Shown here one piece after another: positions 1 through 6,768 of a stretch of DNA of 33,701 nucleotides (its first letter is position 1; each line of letters opens with the position of its first letter). The notes under the pieces were generated by a model. The model saw nothing but the letters and a program-made list of their open reading frames with translations. It was not told the DNA's origin and made no database searches. A program made the translations under genes and the position numbers. Source of the stretch: Paludibacteraceae bacterium (GTDB lineage Bacteria > Bacteroidota > Bacteroidia > Bacteroidales > Paludibacteraceae); contig JAFVBR010000011.1 in assembly GCA_017479885.1 (NCBI GenBank), forward strand, positions 1 through 33,701, written 5' to 3'.

Positions 1-165
1 ACAAGAGTTAAAGCATTATTTATCAACAAAATATATCATAATTTAACCATTGTTTTGCGATTGACCGTTTGTGATACATTTAGCATCCATTCGCACATGT
101 TGCATTACGAAAAATAAAATAATTTGATGCGGTTGCCGTGTTACTTCTGCATGTAGTTTTGCAAA

Positions 166-198
166 TAAAAAAAAGAAGGGCGGACAGACTCCGCCCTT
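166..198 (-). terminator. Rho-independent terminator of the acyl-CoA ligase gene
   Basis: A perfect 9-bp inverted repeat (aagggcgga / tccgccctt, 5-nt loop, 176-198) is followed, read on the minus strand, by a run of eight T residues (complement of 167-174). It lies about 80 nt past the stop of the minus-strand ligase gene, so it is a textbook intrinsic terminator for that gene. Positions 1-165 hold no gene that I can see. Confidence 0.85.
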
Positions 199-275
199 CG
201 GGTAAATAAAGTTGTGCTATTCATATTCCTCTGCACGAGAGGAATGGTGCAAATCCGTAATCTGTACAAAAAGGA

Positions 276-1922
276 TTACTTGTACAGGAATCTGCGGATG
301 CTGCGTTTGGGAGTTTTCTCGAACTCTTTCTCTACAAGTTCTATCTCCGAAATGTGTGAGTATGCCGGCAGCATGGCGTTGAGTTTCTTGAGGTTGTCGT
401 TCATGAGCTGCTGCATGGTCTGACCCTGCAGGTCGTACTTCTGGTCAGCAAACACAAGTGCAACCAATCTGCCGTTGCGGCTTACTACAACCGACTCCAC
501 TACTGCGGGCAGGTTGTTTATCTTGTCCTCAAGTTCCTCGGGATAGATGTTCTGACCATTGCTCGAAAGAATCATGGCTTTGGAGCGTCCGCGGATAAAG
601 AGGTGCCCGTCCTTGTCGATAGTGCCAAGGTCGCCGGTGTGCAGCCAACCGTCTTTGTCGATGGCTGATGCAGTTGCCTCTTCGTTTTTGTAGTAACCCA
701 TCATCACGTGCTCACCGCGGAAGAGGATCTCACCTACAATCTTCTCAGGGTCGGGCGAGTCGATCTTCAGTTCGTTGCGTGTGACGCACTTGCCGCAGCA
801 GCCCTGCACCTCGTTGAACCAATGGTCATAGCAGATGAGAGGACCGGCCTCTGTCATGCCATAGCCGACAACGAAGGGGAACTTGATACGGCGGAACACG
901 CGCTCAACCTCAGCATTGATGGCAGCTCCTCCGGTGATGAGCCAGATAAGGTTGCCGCCAAAGGCCTGCATAAGCTGTTTGTAGATTTTCTTCTCCACTA
1001 TCTTGCAGAGCAGGGGAGTGTTCCATAGGAATTTGACTACGGGTTTCTCCAAGGCGGGGAATATCTTGGCTTTGAATATTTTCTCAAGCACCAGGGGCAC
1101 GGTGAGAATCATGTATGGTTTGGTCTCAGCGTATGCTTTCATCAGTACGCTGGGCGAAGGAGTCTTGCTCAGGAAATATACGTGGCAACCGCCTGCAACC
1201 TGATAAAGGAACTCGATGGTCATGCCGAACATGTGCGCCAAAGGCAGCATGCATACTTCGCTCCAGCCGGCATGGTTGGGAATGGTCTCTTGCGAGTATT
1301 GCACATTGGCTGAGATGTTTCTGTAGCTGAGCATTGCACCTTTGGGCGCACTGGTAGTGCCCGAGGTGTAGTTGATAATCATCAGTTCGTCCAGATTGTC
1401 GGTCGGGAAGCATACGTCGCTCTCCTTGAAACCGTAGGGATAGCGCTTGAGGAAGAGCTCTTCGCTTTGTTTGTAAGCATTCTCCTGTTCGGGAGTTCTG
1501 GCATAGAGAAGTTCAAAATCGGTAGTGCAGAGAACGAGGTTCACGTTGGGCATGTTCTCAATCGACACTTTTTTCCATACGCTCTCGCCTACAAACAGGG
1601 CCTTGGCGTCGGAATGGTTGACGAGACCTTCGATGTCAGCTCCTACAAAGGCATCCATGATGGAAACAATAACGCCTCTGTTGGCTGCGATGCTGAGGAG
1701 GGATATGGCCCAGTTGGCGCAGTTCTTGCTGCAGATTGCCACTTTGTCGCCTTTTTTTATACCGGCTGCATCAAGCAGTATCTGGAGGTGTGCCATCTGC
1801 GCGGCCATCTCACCGAAAGTATAGTTGTTGTCGCCATCGTAGTCGGTCAGTGCCGGTTCGTTCCAATTCTGCGGAATACGCTCATTGAAGTAGTGAAAGA
1901 AATGTTTTGTCGGTTCTGTCAT
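276..1922 (-). CDS. AMP-forming acyl-CoA synthetase (long-chain fatty acid-CoA ligase family)
   Basis: The 548-aa protein is a member of the ANL adenylate-forming superfamily. It shows the P-loop motif YTSGTTSAPKGAML (about residues 185-198), GYGMTEAGP (353-361), GWLHTGDLG (425-433) and NGQNIYPEELE (455-465). The C-terminal catalytic-lysine region reads KTPKRSIRR rather than the common PTGKIxR, which is seen in some long-chain acyl-CoA synthetases. The expected reaction is ATP-dependent activation of a carboxylic acid, most likely a fatty acid, to its CoA thioester in the cytoplasm or at the inner membrane face. There is no signal peptide. The gene stands alone, with its own promoter about 110 nt upstream and a terminator downstream. 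The exact substrate cannot be told from sequence; family assignment is firm. Confidence 0.93.
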   Translation of the reverse strand: MTEPTKHFFHYFNERIPQNWNEPALTDYDGDNNYTFGEMAAQMAHLQILLDAAGIKKGDKVAICSKNCANWAISLLSIAANRGVIVSIMDAFVGADIEGLVNHSDAKALFVGESVWKKVSIENMPNVNLVLCTTDFELLYARTPEQENAYKQSEELFLKRYPYGFKESDVCFPTDNLDELMIINYTSGTTSAPKGAMLSYRNISANVQYSQETIPNHAGWSEVCMLPLAHMFGMTIEFLYQVAGGCHVYFLSKTPSPSVLMKAYAETKPYMILTVPLVLEKIFKAKIFPALEKPVVKFLWNTPLLCKIVEKKIYKQLMQAFGGNLIWLITGGAAINAEVERVFRRIKFPFVVGYGMTEAGPLICYDHWFNEVQGCCGKCVTRNELKIDSPDPEKIVGEILFRGEHVMMGYYKNEEATASAIDKDGWLHTGDLGTIDKDGHLFIRGRSKAMILSSNGQNIYPEELEDKINNLPAVVESVVVSRNGRLVALVFADQKYDLQGQTMQQLMNDNLKKLNAMLPAYSHISEIELVEKEFEKTPKRSIRRFLYK

Positions 1923-2033
1923 AATGAATGTATGTTGTTGGGTTAATAATTGTGATATGGTTACATTGTGTTTGTTGTGCGGCTGCTATCATGCAGTAAT
2001 GTGATTTCGGTACAACCGCACAAATTCACGCTG

Positions 2034-2041
2034 CAAAGATA
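2034..2041 (-). promoter_or_regulatory. Candidate -7 element of the ligase gene
   Basis: On the minus strand this reads TATCTTTG, a match to the Bacteroidetes -7 consensus TAnnTTTG. It would give a leader of about 110 nt before the ligase ATG. I do not find a clear TTTG -33 box 19-20 nt upstream, so this is weaker than other promoters in the window. The rest of the 1923-2218 interval shows no gene or convincing structure. Confidence 0.5.
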
Positions 2042-2218
2042 GTCACTTAAAATTGAAAATGCTGATTAAAAGGTGTGTTCTCAATGTGAATATTGTTTGT
2101 TTTGTTATTTCAGGGATAAAAATGTTTTATTCTGGGATGAAATGTCAGAAAGATAGATGTGATCCTCAGCGGAGGCTCGGTAGCAGTAAGTGCATTTTTA
2201 TCAAAATATGCAAAGAGA

Positions 2219-2250
2219 TTTGCACATATAAAAAATTTGCAGTACTTTTG
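2219..2250 (+). promoter_or_regulatory. Promoter of tRNA-Ser
   Basis: A -33 box TTTG (2219-2222), a 20-nt spacer and the -7 box TACTTTTG (2243-2250) match the Bacteroidetes housekeeping sigma consensus exactly. The tRNA begins 11 nt after the -7 box, consistent with transcription starting a few nucleotides upstream of the mature 5' end. Confidence 0.85.
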
Positions 2251-2261
2251 CAGGCGCTATT

Positions 2262-2350
2262 GGAAAGTTGTCTGAGTGGTCGAAAGAGCCGCACTCGAAA
2301 TGCGGTGTACGCATTACGTCGTACCGGGGGTTCGAATCCCTCACTTTCCG
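2262..2350 (+). tRNA. tRNA-Ser (anticodon CGA, decodes UCG)
   Basis: A 7-bp acceptor stem pairs GGAAAGT (2262-2268) with ACTTTCC (2343-2349), followed by discriminator G at 2350. The anticodon stem is CCGCA/TGCGG around the loop CTCGAAA, giving anticodon CGA at 2296-2298. A long variable arm typical of serine tRNAs follows, then the T arm with GGTTCGAATCC. The 3' CCA is not encoded. It is a single tRNA with its own promoter and terminator, lying between two minus-strand units. Confidence 0.97.
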
Positions 2351-2353
2351 CTG

Positions 2354-2392
2354 AAACAGATAAGGCATCCTCAACGGATGCCTTATCTGTTT
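2354..2392 (+). terminator. Hairpin terminator after tRNA-Ser
   Basis: A perfect 17-bp inverted repeat (arms 2354-2370 and 2376-2392, 5-nt loop tcaac) starts 3 nt after the tRNA. The T-run after it is short. A near copy of its right arm, ggatgcattatctgttttta, follows at 2401-2420 and is better endowed with T residues, so the left arm could pair with either copy. Confidence 0.8.
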
Positions 2393-2443
2393 ATAGTTGA
2401 GGATGCATTATCTGTTTTTATATGAGTAATGCACTAATTGACT

Positions 2444-3904
2444 TTAATTGAGTCTTACCATGACGGAGATGACTTGGCCAGCGGTGGTGTCGCCTGCTTT
2501 ATAGACACGCGCCTTGCCTTTGTTCTCGCCGGATACGGGCAGCATGATTGTTGTCTCGTAGCCGTCAATCGTGAGTGCGGACTTACGGAAAGCCTGTGCA
2601 CGCGGGCTATACACCCAATTGGCAGAGATAGTACTCTTGACGATAGAAGCATCGGCATTCAATTCGGTGTAGTCTATCACTACTCGTTCAGCCTCGGACT
2701 TGCTGAGGTCGCAGATATAGAACGACAGCTGGTCATCGCTCATCACATACGCAATACCTTGGTAATAGCCTTCGTCCGGATAGTAAACCGGTAGCGGACT
2801 GCTCGACAAACTCCATTTATTGAAATCAAAGAGATATTTCCTACCACCGAGCATCCATGTAGAGTACTCTCCGCGATTGACCTTGGGCAGATATTCCAAA
2901 TCATACCTGTTTGCACCACTGATTTCAGCGACTTTCTCCCCTGCGGTAGCTTTGCCATCTGCCTCGGAGAGCGTAACGGAAAAGACTTGGATAGCTTCCT
3001 CTAACGGGCGAAGGGCATAGAGTGTCTCGTTGACGGAGATAAGCTCGTAACTCTCATCAAAGCCGACAATCTTGCCGGAAGGGATAAACATAACGCCCGG
3101 TATTCCTTCGCCCGAATAGCTGCCATACGAGTCCTGATAGTACAGATTCAATCCGAACGCTCCACGTTTGTCCGGCATGATAATATCCGTCGTCAGTTTA
3201 TCGCTATGCATCGTGGTGACAGCCAGTTGGTCGCCTTCGTCTTTGAGGCGGAACAACGTATTGTGAAGCGGCATCGAATGGTAGTCCGAATTGGCATATA
3301 TCTCGCCCTTTATGGCTTCTACAATGCCGTAGATATCTGTTTGAGCGGCATCCCATTTAACATTTCCGTAAAAGGGGCGTCCTTGCGAACCATCCCAATA
3401 GAACAAAGCACCATCTTTACGGCGTACCAAGTAATTGTCGTGGTAGTCCGAATGCTCGGCAATGGCTTCTTTAATCTTGCTGTATGCCGGTTCTTGCAAA
3501 TCTTCCAAATCAGGATAGACATAGTTGCAGCCATAGAGCCAGAGCCACTCATCGCCGATAGTATAAACATACTGCATGCTCAGACGCAGGTTGGTTTTGA
3601 TGAGGTTCTTGGCATCGCCGCCTCCGCTGACATCTATGGCGTACGTTATTTCTACCATCGTGCCATCGTCAGAAACGGAATAAGCCATGCCGTCTTCAAC
3701 CAATTCGTCCTCTTCTGCTGCAACCATACGGGCAGGAGTTTTATTTCCTGCTCTGGCACCACGCGAAGCCAGTGCTAATGTATTGACACCGTCCAGATTC
3801 ATTCGTCTGAACTTGACACTATTGACGCTACCTCCGCCTTCGCAGGAGGTTATGCCGAGTGCAACTACTATCGCTGCAAGGGCGTAAATGAAACTATGTT
3901 TCAT
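2444..3904 (-). CDS. Putative lipoprotein, paralogue of the upstream gene (copy A)
   Basis: The 486-aa protein starts with a lipoprotein signal peptide; the lipobox ITSC places the lipidated Cys at residue 21. I recognise no enzymatic domain. It is clearly related to the protein encoded immediately upstream (3935-5422). Both have LRLS(M/I) followed by a GDxxLWLYGCxY block near residues 130-150, an RRKDGALF or RKTDGALF block, and similar N- and C-terminal layout. This suggests a beta-rich repeat or propeller-like extracytoplasmic fold, which is inference. It is second in a two-gene operon, only 30 nt after copy A's neighbour. The likely location is the outer membrane or cell surface. Function unknown. 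Confidence 0.85.
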   Translation of the reverse strand: MKHSFIYALAAIVVALGITSCEGGGSVNSVKFRRMNLDGVNTLALASRGARAGNKTPARMVAAEEDELVEDGMAYSVSDDGTMVEITYAIDVSGGGDAKNLIKTNLRLSMQYVYTIGDEWLWLYGCNYVYPDLEDLQEPAYSKIKEAIAEHSDYHDNYLVRRKDGALFYWDGSQGRPFYGNVKWDAAQTDIYGIVEAIKGEIYANSDYHSMPLHNTLFRLKDEGDQLAVTTMHSDKLTTDIIMPDKRGAFGLNLYYQDSYGSYSGEGIPGVMFIPSGKIVGFDESYELISVNETLYALRPLEEAIQVFSVTLSEADGKATAGEKVAEISGANRYDLEYLPKVNRGEYSTWMLGGRKYLFDFNKWSLSSSPLPVYYPDEGYYQGIAYVMSDDQLSFYICDLSKSEAERVVIDYTELNADASIVKSTISANWVYSPRAQAFRKSALTIDGYETTIMLPVSGENKGKARVYKAGDTTAGQVISVMVRLN

Positions 3905-3909
3905 ATTAG

Positions 3910-3937
3910 TTATTGGTAATTGGTTATTGGTAATTTA
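3910..3937. repeat. Short direct repeat between the two lipoprotein genes
   Basis: TTATTGGTAATT occurs twice with a 14-nt period (3910-3921 and 3924-3935). It spans nearly the whole 30-nt gap between the paralogous lipoprotein genes and reaches into the stop codon of the upstream one. Similar low-complexity repeats occur elsewhere in this window. Confidence 0.7.
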
Positions 3938-5422
3938 ATTGAGCTGTATTAGCGTTGCTACAACGGCTGTTCCACTGGCTTCGGTGCCTAAGATGATGGT
4001 CTTGAAGGCATTCTCGCCGGTCATGTATGTGATGAGCGAAACAGTAGAACCGTCGGGCATGATAGCTGTCTCAAGATAGGCTTTCAGAGCACGGTCATAC
4101 TCGCCACCGGAAATAACGTTATATTGCGGCACTTCGCTGCGGTCGATGTCATGGCGCGTAGCCGTGCGTGTGGGCAGATTATAGACAATCACATAACTCA
4201 TGTCAGCTTGTTTCTCTGTCTCAAACGAATAAGCATTGCCTTCTTCATCATAAGCCTGAGCCCACGAGGGGAAGCCGTCCGGCAGTTTTTCTTGCGTGAA
4301 CGTCAAGGTAATGGCATCAAATGTTTCAATGATGGCACCCTCTCCGTTATCTTTCAAATAGGAATAGGTCGAACCCTCAATGCGGTTCGGGTAACCATAG
4401 CCGTATTCGGGCAGCGAGTGTTTCTCGACACAGCGTGTGGCTTTGGCTGTATTGCCATCAAAAGAAAGGGTATAAATAGCCGGTTCCAAACTGCTGTCCC
4501 AACTATAGCCATGGGAAACGAAATACTTGCCGCCGATACAGTGCATACGCGGGTTAGCAGTGCTGACTTCGCTCGGTAGCCCTTGCACAAGATTCGCATT
4601 GTTGCCATTAATAAATGCAGGGTTAGTCGGTATATTGCTATCGTAACTAAGCACAGTGCCTAAATGTCCTTGACCATCTGCCAAAGCATAGGCGATATTA
4701 GCGTGGTAGTCAAGCTTCACAAGGTCCATCGTAGAACCGTTATCGACGAGTTTACGAACGCCACCGCGGTAATGACCTTCCGTCCAATAGAGTTCTTTGC
4801 CGACTTGCGCCACCATACCATATTGCTTGAGGTCATTGCTGGTCGGATTAGCGCTCATCGTGTTGTCGGCGATTACAATCTTGCCTTCCCAGTTCAGTGA
4901 CACAACATCGTTGATATCAAATAACGCGCCGTCTGTCTTGCGAATCATGAAATGGTAATGTCCCGGGCGGTTACGGCTGGCTTCTATCTCATGCTCAACA
5001 TAACCACGCGCACCCTTTGGCAGTGCACTAAGGTCGTCGCAATCATACTGACAGCCATAGAGCCATAAGTAGTCGTCGCCGACCGCAAAGATGTTCTCAA
5101 TGCTCAGACGCAAGGCTTTGGTGTCCATGGTAGAGTCCACTTCGTTGAAATAGAAAATCGCTACGTGCATGTTTCCATCCTCATCCACGGTGTAGAGGAA
5201 TTTGTGGGTTGGCTCATCTTGTTCGCCTTCTGCTGCAGGCATTCTGCGCGGCGCATTAGCGGGATTGCCGCCTTCCTGGACTAACGCAAGGGCTTTGGCG
5301 TTGTGCAAATCAACCCCCTTGAAGGTCATTTTATTACCCGATTGTTCTTCGTCCTGACAGGAAACGAGAAACAGCATGGCAATCACTGCAATGCCAAGTG
5401 CTACAGAAATTTTCTTTGTCAT
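3935..5422 (-). CDS. Putative lipoprotein, first gene of the tandem pair (copy B)
   Basis: The 495-aa protein has an N-terminal hydrophobic signal with lipobox LVSC (Cys22), followed by an acidic stretch DEE, a common pattern for lipoproteins in this phylum. It shares with the downstream gene the early ALALxxxG block, the GDDYLWLYGC motif around residue 120 and the KTDGALF motif, so the two are a tandem duplication that has diverged strongly. No catalytic motif is recognised. The gene is preceded by a long leader of about 210 nt containing a short ORF and several hairpins, so its expression is probably controlled after transcription starts. Function unknown; a surface or periplasmic sensor or binding role is only a guess. 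Confidence 0.85.
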   Translation of the reverse strand: MTKKISVALGIAVIAMLFLVSCQDEEQSGNKMTFKGVDLHNAKALALVQEGGNPANAPRRMPAAEGEQDEPTHKFLYTVDEDGNMHVAIFYFNEVDSTMDTKALRLSIENIFAVGDDYLWLYGCQYDCDDLSALPKGARGYVEHEIEASRNRPGHYHFMIRKTDGALFDINDVVSLNWEGKIVIADNTMSANPTSNDLKQYGMVAQVGKELYWTEGHYRGGVRKLVDNGSTMDLVKLDYHANIAYALADGQGHLGTVLSYDSNIPTNPAFINGNNANLVQGLPSEVSTANPRMHCIGGKYFVSHGYSWDSSLEPAIYTLSFDGNTAKATRCVEKHSLPEYGYGYPNRIEGSTYSYLKDNGEGAIIETFDAITLTFTQEKLPDGFPSWAQAYDEEGNAYSFETEKQADMSYVIVYNLPTRTATRHDIDRSEVPQYNVISGGEYDRALKAYLETAIMPDGSTVSLITYMTGENAFKTIILGTEASGTAVVATLIQLN

Positions 5423-5439
5423 AGAATAAGTGATTTGTT

Positions 5440-5461
5440 CCGGCTCTTACACCTTCGCCGG
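5440..5461 (-). promoter_or_regulatory. Promoter-distal GC hairpin in the lipoprotein leader
   Basis: A 5-bp stem ccggc/gccgg (5440-5444 with 5457-5461, 12-nt loop) lies 18-39 nt before the lipoprotein ATG. It could mask or expose the translation start region. A short stem on its own is weak evidence; it is listed because it is the third of three helices in the same leader. Confidence 0.4.
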
Positions 5462-5493
5462 TCTTGGGTTCTTATATATATATATACACAACA

Positions 5494-5523
5494 AGCGGTA
5501 CTTGACACAGGTCAAGCACCGCT
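5494..5523 (-). promoter_or_regulatory. Strong leader hairpin upstream of the lipoprotein operon
   Basis: A 13-bp stem (5494-5506 with 5511-5523) encloses a 4-nt loop. Position 5500/5517 is an A-C mismatch on the plus strand but a G-U pair in minus-strand RNA, so the structure is complete only in the lipoprotein transcript. The stem begins 1 nt after the stop codon of the leader ORF (5525-5527). No U-run follows, so it is not an ordinary intrinsic terminator. Confidence 0.75.
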
Positions 5524-5524
5524 A

Positions 5525-5593
5525 TTAGTCGGCCGGAGCATGCGAATGGTTAATGTCCCGCGTAGGGGGGGGTGATTCGCTGTATATATGCAT
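5525..5593 (-). CDS. Candidate 22-aa leader peptide
   Basis: ATG at 5593-5591 opens a 22-codon frame that starts MHIYSES, has Pro-Pro-Pro at residues 8-10 and ends NHSHAPAD before TAA (5527-5525). It lies about 40 nt after the predicted transcription start and about 100 nt before the first lipoprotein gene, within the same transcript. Three consecutive prolines are a known cause of ribosome slowing that EF-P relieves. The stop codon directly abuts a strong hairpin, so a terminating ribosome would cover the hairpin's base. I have an unverified impression that short frames ending in NHSHAPAD recur in Bacteroidales. That it is translated is inference. Confidence 0.5.
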   Translation of the reverse strand: MHIYSESPPPTRDINHSHAPAD

Positions 5594-5637
5594 CATGCAA
5601 TAGCATATTCACCTTTATGTTTTTTTCTTAATTTTTG

Positions 5638-5669
5638 CAAAAGTACTGCTAAATTTTAATATGTGCAAG
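5638..5669 (-). promoter_or_regulatory. Promoter of the lipoprotein operon
   Basis: On the minus strand, CTTG (5669-5666), a 20-nt spacer and TACTTTTG (5645-5638) fit the Bacteroidetes promoter consensus. Transcription would start near 5632, giving a leader of about 210 nt before the lipoprotein ATG at 5422. Confidence 0.8.
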
Positions 5670-5999
5670 AATAATCTGAGAAAAGTGTATTTTTTCATAT
5701 AAATCAAGATGTTTGTTATTTTGGGACTCAATCATCAGTGCGTGATTGTGATTATTTTGCTGCGTATGAGCAGAAGCATTCAGGTTGCAAAAGAGAGTGA
5801 GTGAGAATGACAAAATGTAAGCAAAACGGCAGAAAGGGTGACAAAATGTCAAAACGCGGAGTATGCTTACACTGAGCTTGAAGTTAGCATGATTTGAGCT
5901 ACCTCTTAACTTACACTTTGTGCAAGAAAATCGCAAAAACGTGACAAAGTGATTCCAGGGCTTTTCGTGTATCTGCGTTTAGAGGATATTCTGTGTCTG
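5670..5999. other. Intergenic region with repeated TGACAAAATGT motifs
   Basis: This gap of about 330 nt lies between the kdsB stop and the lipoprotein promoter. TGACAAAATGT occurs at 5808-5818 and again at 5839-5849. In the second copy it is a palindrome, TGACA-AAA-TGTCA (5839-5851), and a looser copy, TGACAAAGTGA, is at 5942-5952. The string tgtgcaagaa occurs near 5663 and near 5920, and small hairpins such as caatca/tgattg (5729-5748) are present. A 95-codon minus-strand frame here has no recognisable product and I do not call it. Confidence 0.5.
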
Positions 6000-6749
6000 T
6001 TATATATTGTGTGTTCGGAGGAATTGTTCGGCACGTATGAGGTCGGCAGGTGTGTCGATGCCTATAGACTGAATGCCGGTGACAGCGACCTTAATCTGAT
6101 AACCGTTTTCAAGCCAACGCAGTTGTTCGAGCGATTCCGCTTTTTCGAGCGGGCTTTGCGGGAGACGGGTTATCTGAGCCAGAATATCGGTGCGGTAGGC
6201 ATACATACCCAGATGTTTGTAGAATGTGTGGTTGCGGAGCCAGTCGCACTGAGGAACACCCCTGAAGTAGGGAATGACGCTTCGAGAGAACCAGAGAGCA
6301 TTGCCGCTTTGGGAAGAAAAGACCACTTTGGGTGTGTTCGGGTTGAGCAGGTCGTCGAGTGTGTCAGTCTCAGTGAAGGGCTTGACAAGTGTAGCAATCT
6401 GTGCGGGGAAACAGGCCTTGATTGCCTCTATCTGTTCGGGCCGCACAAAAGGCTCGTCGCCCTGTATATTGATAACCACATCAGCCTGTTTTCCGTAGCG
6501 AAGATATGCTTCGTAGCAGCGGTCGGTACCGCTTCGGTGCTCGGCAGAGGTCATAACGACATTGCCTGAGAAAGCGCGTACGGCATCGAAGATGCGAGTG
6601 TCGTCGGTAGCGACCAGAACGTCATCAAGCGCTTTTGATGCCTGACGATAAACACGTTCAATCATTGTAGTGCCTCCGATGAGGGCAAGGGGTTTGCCGG
6701 GGAAACGCGTAGAGGCATAGCGGGCAGGGATGATACCGATGAATTTCAT
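6000..6749 (-). CDS. kdsB: 3-deoxy-manno-octulosonate cytidylyltransferase (CMP-Kdo synthetase)
   Basis: The 249-aa protein has the family length and motifs: the nucleotide-binding N-terminus PARYASTRFPGKPL (8-21), EHRSGTDR (70-77) and NIQGDEPF (94-101). It transfers CMP from CTP to Kdo, the activated sugar needed for the lipopolysaccharide inner core, and acts in the cytoplasm. It starts 19 nt after the mfd stop codon with no promoter between, so it is probably co-transcribed with mfd. I see no obvious terminator immediately after it. Confidence 0.97.
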   Translation of the reverse strand: MKFIGIIPARYASTRFPGKPLALIGGTTMIERVYRQASKALDDVLVATDDTRIFDAVRAFSGNVVMTSAEHRSGTDRCYEAYLRYGKQADVVINIQGDEPFVRPEQIEAIKACFPAQIATLVKPFTETDTLDDLLNPNTPKVVFSSQSGNALWFSRSVIPYFRGVPQCDWLRNHTFYKHLGMYAYRTDILAQITRLPQSPLEKAESLEQLRWLENGYQIKVAVTGIQSIGIDTPADLIRAEQFLRTHNI

Positions 6750-6768
6750 ATAGCAGGTGTAAATGTTA

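Noticed and set aside
5472-5486. TATATATATATA run in the lipoprotein leader as a promoter
   Set aside because: It lacks a TTTG-type -33 box at the right distance and a TAnnTTTG match; it is more likely a single-stranded spacer between leader hairpins.
5649-5936. 95-codon ORF on the minus strand in the gap after kdsB
   Set aside because: It has no recognisable motif, an odd Cys/His/Phe composition, and overlaps the lipoprotein promoter and repeated motifs; it looks like chance.
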